Part shown: one piece after another, positions 6,559 to 14,929 of the stretch
Layout of the letters: every line of letters begins with the position of its first letter
Numbering within the stretch: position 1 is the stretch's first letter
Source: Nocardioides sp.
GTDB lineage: Bacteria > Actinomycetota > Actinomycetes > Propionibacteriales > Nocardioidaceae
Direction of reading: 5' to 3'
Length of the DNA stretch: 39,316 nt
NCBI GenBank assembly: GCA_017354415.1
Contig: JAFMQY010000005.1
Coordinates: forward strand, 2,221 to 41,536
Position numbers and translations under genes: made by a program
The notes under the pieces: model-generated
Databases searched by the model: none
What the model was told of the DNA's origin: nothing
Seen by the model: the letters and a program-made list of their open reading frames with translations, nothing else

Positions 6559-8361
6559 TCAGTAGGGCTTGACGGCCATCGCCGGCGAGTGTGTCTGCTG
6601 CACCGTGCCCTTTCCGGTGAACATGTGCACTCCGCACGGGAGACAGGGGTCGAAGCTGCGCACGGCACGCATGATGTCGATGCCCTTGAACGACTCGGGC
6701 GGGTTCTCCTCGAAGATCGGAGTGTTCTGCACGGCGTCCTCGTAGGGCCCCGGCGTCCCGTAGACGTCGCGGACGCTTCCGTTCCACGGCGTGGGCGGAT
6801 AGGGGTGGTAGTTCGCGATCTTGCCGTCCCGGATCACCATGTGGTGGGAGAGCACGCCGCGCACCGCCTCGGTGAACCCGCAGCTGATCGCCTCCTCCGG
6901 GACGGTGAACGGCGTCCAGGTCTCGGTGCGGCCGGCGCGGACTTCCGCGAGTGCCTTCTCCACCGCGTGCAGCGCGATTCCGGCACTGTAGGCCTGGAAG
7001 TACGTCCTGGCCCGGTTGCGCTCGATCGCGTTGCTCCACTGGGGAATCTTCCACTCGAAGGTGACCTCGGGCTTCAGAGCCGTCCGCGGTAGGGTGATCA
7101 CCACGCTGTTCCCGGTGGCGCGTACGTACCCGACGTCGACCAGTCCCGAGAGCGCCGTCGACCACAGGCGGGCGATCGGCCCGCCACCGGTGTCGAGCGC
7201 GAGGTAGTCGGTGCCGTCGAACCAGCGCGGTGACATGGTCCAGCTGTAGGCATGGTCGAAGTCGCGCTTCGCCGGCTTGGGGATCGTGTGCTGGTTCCAT
7301 GGGTGCCGGCGGTCGATGGCGTTGCCGAGAGGGTCGCGCTCCACGAACACCTCGTAGTCACCTCCGTCAGCCCAGTCCTCGTAGTACGAGTGGCCGAGCA
7401 GGATCCGAAGGCCGAGGTTGATGTCGACGAGGTCGTTGGTGACGAGCTTCCCGTCGACGATGACACCGGGGGTGACGAACATCTTCCTCCCCCAGTTGCC
7501 CATGTTCCGATAGGTGAAGTCACAGTGCTCCGGGTCGTTGAGCGATCCCCAGCATCCGAGCAGCACCCGCCGTTGCCCTACCTGCTCGTAGCCGGGGAGT
7601 GCCTCGTAGAAGAAGTCGAACAGGTCGTCGTGCAGCGGCACGACCTTCTTCATGAACTCCACGTAGCGCATCAGCCGGGTCAGGTAGTCGGTGAACAGCT
7701 GGACGGTCGCCACGGTGCCGACGCCACCGGCGTAGAGCGTCGAGGGATGGACGTGCCGCCCCTCCATCAGGCAGAACATCTCCCGGGTCATCCGGCTGAC
7801 CTGCAAGGCCTCGCGGTAGAACTCGCCCTCGAGCGGGTTGAGCGACCGCATGATGTCGCCGATCGTCCGGTACCCGTGGTCGCCGGCGTGCGGCGCCTCG
7901 GTGCTGTTCGCCCGCTCCAGGACGCCGGGGTTGGTCTCCTTCACCATGCGTTCGCAGTAGTCCACCCCGACCAGGTTCTCCTGGAAGATGTTGTGGTCGA
8001 ACATGTACTCAGCGGCCTCGCCGAGGTTGATGATCCACTCTCCCAGGTGCGGCGGCGCGATGCCGTAGGCCATGTTCTGGTTGTAGACCGAGCAGGTCGC
8101 GTGGTTGTCGCCGCAGATGCCGCAGATGCGGCTGGTGATGAAGTGAGCGTCGCGGGGGTCCTTGCCCTTCATGAAGATGCTGTAGCCCCGGAAGATCGAC
8201 GAGGTGCTGTGGCACTCACGCACCTCCTTGGCCTTGAAGTCGATCTTGGCGTAGATGCCGAGACTTCCCACGATCCTGGTGATCGGGTCCCATGCCATCT
8301 CCACCACGTCGGTGGACTCGGTCTGAGCCGCGGTGTCCCGGGACTGCTTCGTTGTCGTCAT
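6559..8361 (-). CDS. hhyL: [NiFe] hydrogenase large subunit, group 1h
   Basis: Catalytic subunit that oxidises H2 at a NiFe(CN)2CO centre. The 600-aa product has both nickel-ligand motifs: L1 RICGICGDNH (C80 and C83) and L2 DPCLPCGVH (C572 and C575). After His578 a 22-residue tail starting MFTGKG remains, which the protease encoded in the same operon should remove. The form of L1 and L2 fits the actinobacterial group 1h (formerly group 5) enzymes, known for oxygen-insensitive uptake of atmospheric H2 during starvation. It follows the small-subunit gene after 12 bases. No frame damage or missing ligand is seen, so the enzyme should be functional. Confidence 0.96.
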   Translation of the reverse strand: MTTTKQSRDTAAQTESTDVVEMAWDPITRIVGSLGIYAKIDFKAKEVRECHSTSSIFRGYSIFMKGKDPRDAHFITSRICGICGDNHATCSVYNQNMAYGIAPPHLGEWIINLGEAAEYMFDHNIFQENLVGVDYCERMVKETNPGVLERANSTEAPHAGDHGYRTIGDIMRSLNPLEGEFYREALQVSRMTREMFCLMEGRHVHPSTLYAGGVGTVATVQLFTDYLTRLMRYVEFMKKVVPLHDDLFDFFYEALPGYEQVGQRRVLLGCWGSLNDPEHCDFTYRNMGNWGRKMFVTPGVIVDGKLVTNDLVDINLGLRILLGHSYYEDWADGGDYEVFVERDPLGNAIDRRHPWNQHTIPKPAKRDFDHAYSWTMSPRWFDGTDYLALDTGGGPIARLWSTALSGLVDVGYVRATGNSVVITLPRTALKPEVTFEWKIPQWSNAIERNRARTYFQAYSAGIALHAVEKALAEVRAGRTETWTPFTVPEEAISCGFTEAVRGVLSHHMVIRDGKIANYHPYPPTPWNGSVRDVYGTPGPYEDAVQNTPIFEENPPESFKGIDIMRAVRSFDPCLPCGVHMFTGKGTVQQTHSPAMAVKPY

Positions 8362-8373
8362 CGCCGCACCCGC

Positions 8374-9426
8374 CTACCAGGTCTTCTCGTATCCGGTGAG
8401 CAGCGTGGAGCCCTTCTGGCGCCAGCGCGGCTCCTTGTCGACCGTCTTCGCCGTGATCCCTCTCAACCGCCGGATGACCGTCCCGTACATCGTGCTGGCG
8501 GTCGACGAGACCCTGCTTCCCGGCGGCTCGTCCATGAACGGCATGAACTTGTCGGGGAAGCCAGGCATCGTGCACGCGATGCAGATACCGCCGACGTTCG
8601 GGCACCCGCCGACGCCGTTGATCCAGCCGCGCTTGGGCACGTTGCACTTGACGACCGGGCCCCAACAGCCGAGCTTGACCAGGCACTTCGGCGAGCCGTA
8701 GCCCTCGGCGAAGTCGCCCTGCTCGTAGTAGCCGGCTCGGTCACAGCCCTCGTGCACGGTGGCCTCGAACAGCCAGCGCGGCCGGAGTGCCTCGTCGAGC
8801 GGGATCATCGGTGCCTGCCCGGCCACCTGGTACAGCAGATAGACCAGCGTCTCGGACAGGTTGTCCGGGTGGATCGGGCAGCCCGGGACACACACGATCG
8901 GGAGCCCTGCCTTCGACGTCCACTCCCACCCGAGGTAGTCGGGCACACCCATCGCTCCGGTGGGGTTGCCGGCCATCGCGTGGATGCCGCCGTACGTCGC
9001 GCAGGTGCCGACGGCGACGATCGCGGTGGCCTTGGGGGCGAGCCGGTCGAGCCACTCGGACGTCGTCATGGGCTGTCCGGTCGCGGGGTTGTTGCCGAAC
9101 CCGCACCAGTAACCCTCCTCCTTGATCGACTCGTTCGGGATGGATCCCTCCACCACGAGCACGAACGGCTCGAGCTCGCCGCGGTCGGCCTTGTGCCACC
9201 ACTCGATGAACGTGTCGGCCCCCTGCTCGGGACCGCACTCGAAGTCGATGAGGGGCCAGTGGACTGCGATCTTCGGCAACCCGGGCAGTGCGCCGAGGAC
9301 GATCTCCTCGATGCTGGGCTGGGTCGCCGCCGTCAGGGCCACCGAGTCGCCGTCGCAGCTCAGGCCGGCATTGATCCACAAGATGTGGAGCACCGCCTGC
9401 TCGGTCTCCTCCGCAGTCGCTGTCAT
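8374..9426 (-). CDS. hhyS: [NiFe] hydrogenase small subunit, group 1h
   Basis: Electron-transferring subunit holding three iron-sulfur clusters in line from the active site. The start MTATAEETEQ at 9426 follows a GAGGTGG stretch; upstream in-frame codons would add unconserved sequence. The 350-aa product has no twin-arginine signal, so the enzyme stays in the cytoplasm. The first cluster motif reads GLSCDGDSV, where usual small subunits have CxxC; in the structurally known actinobacterial-type enzyme from Ralstonia an Asp replaces one Cys of the proximal cluster, which fits. Further ligands are seen in VGTCATYGG, VPGCPIHPDN, and the C-terminal cysteine-rich block with HEGC, GSPKC, KLGCWGP, GGCPN and CIACTMPGFPD. 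First gene of the operon. Confidence 0.95.
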   Translation of the reverse strand: MTATAEETEQAVLHILWINAGLSCDGDSVALTAATQPSIEEIVLGALPGLPKIAVHWPLIDFECGPEQGADTFIEWWHKADRGELEPFVLVVEGSIPNESIKEEGYWCGFGNNPATGQPMTTSEWLDRLAPKATAIVAVGTCATYGGIHAMAGNPTGAMGVPDYLGWEWTSKAGLPIVCVPGCPIHPDNLSETLVYLLYQVAGQAPMIPLDEALRPRWLFEATVHEGCDRAGYYEQGDFAEGYGSPKCLVKLGCWGPVVKCNVPKRGWINGVGGCPNVGGICIACTMPGFPDKFMPFMDEPPGSRVSSTASTMYGTVIRRLRGITAKTVDKEPRWRQKGSTLLTGYEKTW

Positions 9427-9715
9427 CGTCCGCACACCACCTCTGCGCTGTTGAGGCGTTGGGCGAGGCCAGTGCTCGGGACCAGGTCGTGCGGCACCGC
9501 CATCGCGAAGCGCCGAGCCGTCGTACGAGGATAGGACAGGCGCTGGACCGATGCGACACTTCTGTCCGGACACCTTTGGCGTCAATCCGGGAATCACCGA
9601 CAACGGCAGCACCCGACGCGCCGCACAACCGGTCAATGGTGTCGCTGCCGCCGCTCTGCGACTACCGTCAGGGGCGGCCCCTCATACGTACCGCGGACCG
9701 TTCGCGAGGTCCCTC
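9427..9715 (+). promoter_or_regulatory. Divergent promoter region between hydrogenase operon and HTH regulator
   Basis: A 289-base gene-free stretch. A perfect 10-bp palindrome, TGTCCGGACA, lies at 9563-9572; read toward the hydrogenase genes it follows a TTGACG hexamer (about 9579-9584), a possible -35 element. Close to the regulator start, AGGGGC G GCCCCT at 9670-9682 is a perfect inverted repeat, a candidate autoregulatory site. The short palindrome could occur by chance in so GC-rich a region. No convincing -10 box was fixed for either direction. Confidence 0.5.
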
Positions 9716-10243
9716 ATGCCGGACGAACCACTCGACCGAAGCCTCCAAGCCGACCACGACGAGGACGCCGAGCTGGTCGTGTCTCCGCTCGTCGTCGTCA
9801 GCCGGACATTCGCCGCGCGCCCGTCGGCCTGGGTGGAGGCACGTGACTTCCTCCGGGAGGTCATCGGCCCGGACGTCGACCAGGGCATCACGTCGCGCTC
9901 CCTGTACGACGCCGTCGGGGACGCGCTGCTCGCCGCGGCGCATCCCGACATCGGTGCCTTCCAGATCGTCGTCCGGATCCTTCCCGACGAGGTGGAGGTG
10001 GAGGTGCTCACACCGGAGGAGGTCTCGCCCGGCCCCCCGCCACCCGGGAGCCTCCTGATGCCGACCGAGTCGTTCGCCAACTGGTTCACCGACGTCCTGG
10101 AACGGCAGGGGCTCACCCAGGAGGCCGCCGCCCGTCAGCTGGGGGTCTCAGTCCGCACCGTGAACCGGTGGATCCGCGGGCGCACCGAACCTCGGTTGAA
10201 GGACCTGCAGCGCGTCCACTCCGTCTTCGGCCGCTCGGGCTGA
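9716..10243 (+). CDS. Transcriptional regulator with C-terminal XRE-type HTH
   Basis: A 175-aa protein divergent from the hydrogenase operon. The C-terminal 60 residues form a helix-turn-helix: LTQEAAARQLGVSVRTVNRWIRG, read as LTQEAAARQLGVS then RTVNRW, followed by RTEPRLKDLQRV. The N-terminal 110 residues have no recognised domain; they include DFLREVIGPDVD and an alternating strand region VRILPDEVEVEVL, perhaps a sensor or dimer domain. I chose ATG 9716 (GAGG eight bases upstream); the frame is open to 9551 but the extra residues look non-coding. Placement suggests it controls the hydrogenase genes (inference); no experiment or family precedent is claimed. Confidence 0.75.
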   Translation: MPDEPLDRSLQADHDEDAELVVSPLVVVSRTFAARPSAWVEARDFLREVIGPDVDQGITSRSLYDAVGDALLAAAHPDIGAFQIVVRILPDEVEVEVLTPEEVSPGPPPPGSLLMPTESFANWFTDVLERQGLTQEAAARQLGVSVRTVNRWIRGRTEPRLKDLQRVHSVFGRSG

Positions 10244-10399
10244 GACGGCTGGTCATGAGCGCGACAACGGGTCGAGGTCAACCGACCCCACGTTCTGGTC
10301 GACGGTGGCGTCACGGCCGTCTGATCATGACGGGACAGGCACGCGGAGCCGGCAGCGCACCGCGGCCGGCGCCGTTGATGGCGAGCGAAGGAGTCAGCG
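10244..10399. other. Gene-free spacer between HTH regulator and broken dehydrogenase
   Basis: A 156-base stretch. GACGGC at the regulator stop and GCCGTC near 10315 form a long-range inverted repeat, too loose to call a terminator. GAAGGAG at 10388-10393 is a ribosome binding site for the ATG at 10400. Confidence 0.3.
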
Positions 10400-11160
10400 A
10401 TGTATTCGGATCTGCGAGACCAGGTCGCCGTGATCACGGCGGGGCGGGCGGTCTGGGCGCCCCCACCGCGAAGGCGTTCCTCGCCGAAGGAGCGAGGGTC
10501 GCGATCGTCGACCTCTCGCAGGATGCGCTGGACGCAACTGCGGAGAACCTCGCGCCCGGCGAGGGCAGGCTGATCACGGTCGCCGCCGACGTCAGCAGGG
10601 ACGATGAGGTCAAGCGGTACATCGATGTGGTCGTCGAGAAGTGGGGGCGCATCGACGCCTTCTTCAACCATGCCGGCATCGAGGGCAAGGTCGCGCCGAT
10701 CGTCGACCAGGCCGTCGCCGACTTCGATCGCCTCGTGTCGGTCAACATCCGCGGCACCTGGCTCGGCCTGCACTACGTCCTGCCGGTGATGTATGCCCAG
10801 AGGTCGGGCAGTTGAATCAACAGCTCCTCGATCGGCGGCCTCTCGGCCGGGCCACTCCCGGTCTCGCCGTACGTCACCTCGAAGTTCGCGATCACCGGAC
10901 TGACTCGCATCGCCGCCGTCGAGTCCGCGCCCTACAACGTGCGCGTCAACTCGATCCACCCCTCCCCGGTCAACACTCGCATGATGCGCTCCCTCGAAGA
11001 GGGGTCCGGTGCCGCACAGGAGGACATCGCGCACTCCATTCCTCTGGGCCGCTACGCCGAGCCCGAGGACATCGCCAACCTCGTGCTCTTCCTCGCATCG
11101 AGCCAGTCATCCTTCATCACCGGCTCGCAGCACCGGGTCGACGGAGGCTCAGTTGACCCA
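10400..11160 (+). pseudogene. Short-chain dehydrogenase/reductase, frameshifted with internal stop
   Basis: A classic SDR of about 254 residues in three broken pieces. It starts MYSDLRDQVAVIT from ATG 10400 (good GGAG upstream) in frame 2. One G appears missing at about 10436-10440, where the Rossmann motif should read TGGAGGLG; the frame then shifts to frame 1 and continues GLGAPTAKAFLAEGARVAIVD, NHAG and the NIRGTW region. A TGA at 10813-10815 interrupts the GSxIN strand just before the catalytic Ser block (NSSSIGG), after which YVTSK (catalytic Tyr and Lys), VNSIHP and VDGG follow. The natural stop is also absent: the frame runs on to 11334, antisense to the luxR gene. The substrate is not predictable. 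Either a real pseudogene or several sequence errors. Confidence 0.8.
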
Positions 11161-11180
11161 TCCGCTGGCACGGTGTGGGT

Positions 11181-13754
11181 CTACGTGGGTTCCGTGCGCA
11201 GCCAGGTGGTGGCGGCCCGCGCCAGCTGCTCGCGACCGGAGGTACCGACCTTGCGGCTGATGTTGTGCACGTGGGTCTCGACGGTGCGGGTGCTCATCTG
11301 CAGGGCCTGCGCCATGGTGGCGGTGGTGAGCTGACCGGCGAGCAGGGTGAGGATCTCGAGCTCGCGCGCCGACAGAGCGACGTCCTCCTGCAGTCGCGCG
11401 AAGAGCCCCGATCGCTCGTAGCCTGCGATGGCGGAGCGACGCCATGTCTGCTCTGCCATCTCCGCGGCCTCCTCCGGCCGACCCAGGTGGCGCATCGCCA
11501 CTGCGCGCGCGACGTCCGCTCGGACGGCGTACAGGTCCGCTGTGAGGTCGGTGAAGTCATCTGCGACGGACGCCAGGGCCGCCTCGTCGTCGGTGGCGGC
11601 GGCGAGCACGTAGCGGCCGAGGGCCCGGAGCAGCGGGCTCTCGGTCTCCTGAGCCAGGTCTCGGAGCCGACGAGCCCGGTCGACGTCCTCGGTGCGCTCG
11701 ACTGCTTCGGCCGCCAGGAAGACCGCGCTGGTGAGGTAACCCCTCTCGAGGCGGCTGTCGACGAGGCGCCACAGGTCGGTGCGAGCCTCCTGTGTGGCTT
11801 CGGGGAGCAGGGCGCCCACGACGTCGGGATCCATGCCCGGGTAGGGTCCGCCTCCGACGTCGGTCGCGGTTGCCTGGGCGACGAGGGCCCGCGCGTACTC
11901 CGGGCGACCCTGGCCGATCGCGATCTCGGCGCCGAGGACCAGGATCCCGGTGTGGTAGATCTCGAGGAAGTCGGCGACCGTTGTCATCGACAGGGCCTGG
12001 AACAACAGCTGGGAGGCGTGCGCGAGGCGCCCGGAGACCCCGAGTCCGAGCACCGCGACATAGGAGTGTGCCTGCACCGAGCCAGGGCTGCGGCGAGCGC
12101 GGGCGGCCTGGAGCTGCTCGCGTGCATACGTGACGCCCGCTTCGAGGTCGCCGGCGAGGACTGCCGCCAACCCGGTGAGGATGGCCGAGTCGTGGATGAA
12201 GACGCGGTGCTCGGGCCGGAAGGACGCCAAGACGGCCCGCGCACGCTCGACATTGCCGGCGCTGATCAGCAGCTCGGCACGAACGCAGGTCAGCGCCTCG
12301 CGCACCGTGCGCTCCTGCGTCGCAGTGTCGCTCATAGCCGGCGCCACTTCGGGCGGCGCCTGAGGCACCCGGTCGCGCAGGAAGGTGAGGTGGTCGCGGG
12401 TGGCGTGCATCAGAGGGACAAACCGTGGAAACGTTCCCTCGCCCTCCTCGAGCAGTGCGAGCGCGCCGGGTAGGTCCTTCTGGTCGACGGCGCGCCACTG
12501 GGCGTGCCAGACGACCAACATCGCCGCTGCCTCGCCCTCGGGACCTGGCGGCGTGTCGCGCGCGACGTACTCGATCTCCGACGCCGGCGTACCGGCCGCC
12601 CGCATCGCGGTCAGAAGGTCGAGCGCAGTCTCCGGGGTCGGATCGAGCTGCCAGGCCTGGCGGCAACGTGAGACCTCCTCCGCGGCGTCCCGAGCGAACC
12701 GCTGGTTGAGGAGCGCAGCGTCCACCCCCGCCGCGTGTCCTGCGTCGAACAGCTCGCCAAGACCGGGCACGGCCGGCAGGAAGCCCGCACGATCGGCGAG
12801 GTCGCGCGCCTGGGCGAGCCCGAAGGGGGAGCCTTCGCGGCGAAGGTAGTCGGCCAGCAACGGCGGGAAGAGCCCGACCACTCCGCCTCCTCCATCGTCG
12901 GTGTGGTGGACGAGTCCGGAGGTGAAGAGCTGATCGAGCAGGTGGCGGTCCAGCACCTTCTCCGCCTCGTCCAGTGGCAAGGGCCCGATCAGGGCGAGGG
13001 TCGTCGCGCCGTCCCAGACCTCTTGGTCGGTGCCGGCCAGGTAGTGCGCCACCGCCGCGGCCAGGTGCTCGGACCACAAGTCGCCCGGCGCGGTCCACAC
13101 GCCATCGCGAAGGCGGAACGTGCCGGCCCGCCGGCCGACCGTTGCGATAGCGCGCACCAGGCCATGGAGGCCGCCCGACTTCATCGTGACCCTGGCCACC
13201 GTGCCGGCGTCGACGGGGCCCCCGAGGACCGAGCGACAGACACTGTGGACGGTGTCGATGTCGAGGACGGGCATGCGCAGACGTACGGCGGGCGTGAGCC
13301 CGAGCATCAGCGTGTCCCGGCGGAGCGGGAGCTGCGGGCGGCTCCCCGTGACCGCAGCGAGCCCGCGCTGCTGGTGGACCGCGAGCAAGGCGCCGACCGT
13401 TTGCAGGTCCAAGTCGTCGGCGTCGTCGCAGACGATGACGACACCACCGCGCAGCTGCTTGGAGAGCGCGACCGACATTTCACCCACCGAGCGCCGCGGG
13501 CCCGGCGCCGTCGCCGGACCGATGCCGGCCGCCACCAACGCCGCGAACGGCTCCTGTCGCCACGCGGGATTGCCGTAGAGCCGCAGCACCGTCCGACCCT
13601 CGTCGTCGAGCCGGTCGGCCACCAGCCCGAGGAGCTCACTGCGGCCAGAGCCGTGCAACCCCGCCAGATGGACGCTGAGCCCCTCGGCGACATACCCGAC
13701 CACGTCGTCCACCAGTCGGGCGAACACACCCTCGCGACCGAGATCGCCGGCCAT
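11181..13754 (-). CDS. Large LuxR-family regulator with AAA-type ATPase domain
   Basis: An LAL-like transcription regulator of 857 aa from ATG 13754; an alternative start at 13811 adds 19 arginine-rich residues that do not look conserved. The N-terminal part reads DLGREGVFARL, then a P-loop-like GLHGSGRSELL (about residues 32-42) in which the usual Lys is Arg, and a Walker B-like GGVVIVCDDADDLD. The middle 500 residues are alanine-rich helical repeats of the TPR sort. The last 65 residues are a LuxR/GerE helix-turn-helix: LSARELEILTLLAGQ and STRTVETHVHNISRK. Cytoplasmic. The target genes are unknown. It is divergent from the phosphotransferase gene and runs into the broken SDR. Confidence 0.88.
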   Translation of the reverse strand: MAGDLGREGVFARLVDDVVGYVAEGLSVHLAGLHGSGRSELLGLVADRLDDEGRTVLRLYGNPAWRQEPFAALVAAGIGPATAPGPRRSVGEMSVALSKQLRGGVVIVCDDADDLDLQTVGALLAVHQQRGLAAVTGSRPQLPLRRDTLMLGLTPAVRLRMPVLDIDTVHSVCRSVLGGPVDAGTVARVTMKSGGLHGLVRAIATVGRRAGTFRLRDGVWTAPGDLWSEHLAAAVAHYLAGTDQEVWDGATTLALIGPLPLDEAEKVLDRHLLDQLFTSGLVHHTDDGGGGVVGLFPPLLADYLRREGSPFGLAQARDLADRAGFLPAVPGLGELFDAGHAAGVDAALLNQRFARDAAEEVSRCRQAWQLDPTPETALDLLTAMRAAGTPASEIEYVARDTPPGPEGEAAAMLVVWHAQWRAVDQKDLPGALALLEEGEGTFPRFVPLMHATRDHLTFLRDRVPQAPPEVAPAMSDTATQERTVREALTCVRAELLISAGNVERARAVLASFRPEHRVFIHDSAILTGLAAVLAGDLEAGVTYAREQLQAARARRSPGSVQAHSYVAVLGLGVSGRLAHASQLLFQALSMTTVADFLEIYHTGILVLGAEIAIGQGRPEYARALVAQATATDVGGGPYPGMDPDVVGALLPEATQEARTDLWRLVDSRLERGYLTSAVFLAAEAVERTEDVDRARRLRDLAQETESPLLRALGRYVLAAATDDEAALASVADDFTDLTADLYAVRADVARAVAMRHLGRPEEAAEMAEQTWRRSAIAGYERSGLFARLQEDVALSARELEILTLLAGQLTTATMAQALQMSTRTVETHVHNISRKVGTSGREQLARAATTWLRTEPT

Positions 13755-13859
13755 GCTCCGACGATAGACCGCGAGCCCCCGGAGACCGACCGCTCTCACC
13801 TTGCGGGGCATGGAGTATTCGGTTGCCCGGTACGGCGCCCCGGCTCAGACTCTGTTCGC

Positions 13860-14786
13860 GTGTCTGACGAGGCGGTACCCGACCTTGGCCCCGTGCCGAC
13901 CAGGTTTCCCGTGAGCGAGGACCTGACGCGCCGTCTGGTGGCCGCTCAGTTCCCGCAGTGGGCGGATCTGCCCGTCCGGCGGGTCGCCGAGGAGGGCTGG
14001 GACAACCAGACCTTCCACCTGGGTGCGGAGATGTCGGTTCGGTTGCCGAGCGCCTCGCCGTATGCGCTTGCCGTCGAGAAGGAGCACCGGTGGTTGCCGG
14101 TGCTTGCTCCCCACCTTTCGTTGTCGATCCCCGTTCCGCTGGCCAAGGGCGCGCCCGGCGAGGGCTATCCGTACGCGTGGTCGGTCTACCGGTGGCTGGA
14201 CGGCGAGCCGGCAAGCCGGGCCACCATCGCCGACCTGACGGAGCTCGGGACTGCGCTGGCCGGCTTCCTCGCCGCCCTGCAACGGGTCGATGCCGGGTCC
14301 GGGCCGGGCCCCGGCCTGCACAACTGGTACCGGGGCGGGACCCTGGCGACGTACGACGAGCTGACGCGGGAGGCGCTCGCGAAGCTGGACGGCCACCGTC
14401 GCACCGATCTCGCGCGGGAGATCTGGCGGACCGCGCTGCGGTCTCGGTGGGACGGGCGGCCCGTGTGGTTCCACGGTGACGTGGCCGCAGACAACCTGCT
14501 GATCAGGGACGGGGAACTTGCCGCCGTCATCGACTTCGGGACCTGCGGTGTCGGCGATCCGGCCTGCGACCTGGCGATCGCCTGGACACTGCTCACCGGC
14601 GAGAGCCGCACCGCCTTCCGGACCGGCCTGTCCGTGGATACCGAGAGCTGGTCGCGTGGTCGGGGCTGGGCGTTGTGGAAGGCGCTCACTGCCTGCGCCG
14701 GGGCTCTGGAGCAGGGTGGTCCCGAGCTCGCCGCTGCGACCTGGGTCCTGGATCAGATCTACGAGGAGTACGAGCAGTCGAACTGA
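13860..14786 (+). CDS. Aminoglycoside phosphotransferase (APH) family protein
   Basis: Kinase-like fold protein of 308 aa (GTG 13860; in-frame GTG codons at 13893 and 13911 are alternatives, and no strong ribosome binding site decides). The catalytic loop HGDVAADNLLI supplies the base Asp and the metal Asn, and VIDFGTCGVGDPACDLA is the DFG-equivalent metal site with the following GDPxxDLA motif. The ATP-side strand is VRLPSASPYALAVEKE. Members of this chromosomal actinobacterial group are named after antibiotic kinases, but most act on unknown small molecules, so antibiotic resistance should not be assumed. It is divergent from the LuxR-type gene, about 105 bases away, and could be under its control (inference). 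Confidence 0.88.
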   Translation: MSDEAVPDLGPVPTRFPVSEDLTRRLVAAQFPQWADLPVRRVAEEGWDNQTFHLGAEMSVRLPSASPYALAVEKEHRWLPVLAPHLSLSIPVPLAKGAPGEGYPYAWSVYRWLDGEPASRATIADLTELGTALAGFLAALQRVDAGSGPGPGLHNWYRGGTLATYDELTREALAKLDGHRRTDLAREIWRTALRSRWDGRPVWFHGDVAADNLLIRDGELAAVIDFGTCGVGDPACDLAIAWTLLTGESRTAFRTGLSVDTESWSRGRGWALWKALTACAGALEQGGPELAAATWVLDQIYEEYEQSN

Positions 14787-14794
14787 AGAGCCCT

Positions 14795-14838
14795 GAGCGG
14801 GTGCGATGCGGGGTCGAGGAGAGCGACTCATCCCGCTC
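14795..14838 (+). terminator. Possible stem-loop after the APH gene
   Basis: GAGCGGG at 14795-14801 pairs with CCCGCTC at 14832-14838, and inside it GTCG (14813-14816) pairs with CGAC (14824-14827). The structure begins nine bases after the stop codon. There is no T run and the internal loop is large, so this is a weak terminator call. Confidence 0.3.
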
Positions 14839-14879
14839 CAGCCCGCACTCAGCATGTCGTCCGCCGTTTCCGCTGCGCT

Positions 14880-14929
14880 TTGTGTATAAACTAGGGTGAC
14901 ATACTTCACTTACCTACCAGGGGTAGACC
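14880..14929 (+). promoter_or_regulatory. AT-rich promoter-like patch and ribosome binding site before the amidohydrolase gene
   Basis: TATAAACT at about 14884-14891 followed by TAGGGT is unusually AT-rich for this window and could supply a -10 box for the amidohydrolase/dioxygenase pair. AGGGG at about 14917-14921 is a suitable ribosome binding site for the ATG at 14930. No clear -35 hexamer was found. Confidence 0.35.

Noticed and set aside
7252-9534. Very long plus-strand open frame (760 codons) opposite the hydrogenase subunits
   Set aside because: Antisense shadow produced by high GC content; no motifs, low-complexity valine/arginine/aspartate composition, and the minus strand holds proven family members.
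9427-9636. N-terminal extension of the hydrogenase small subunit that might hold a Tat signal
   Set aside because: It has no twin-arginine plus hydrophobic stretch, looks like translated promoter DNA, and group 1h small subunits are cytoplasmic; the start at 9426 fits.
14059-14065. Further copies of CGTATGC inside coding sequence (also near 12122, 35569 and 35627, either strand)
   Set aside because: They lie in genes, lack the extended flanking match and occur about as often as chance predicts for a 7-mer.
13860-14786. Antibiotic resistance gene call for the APH-family protein
   Set aside because: Only the generic kinase motifs are seen; the chromosomal context has no resistance or mobile genes.
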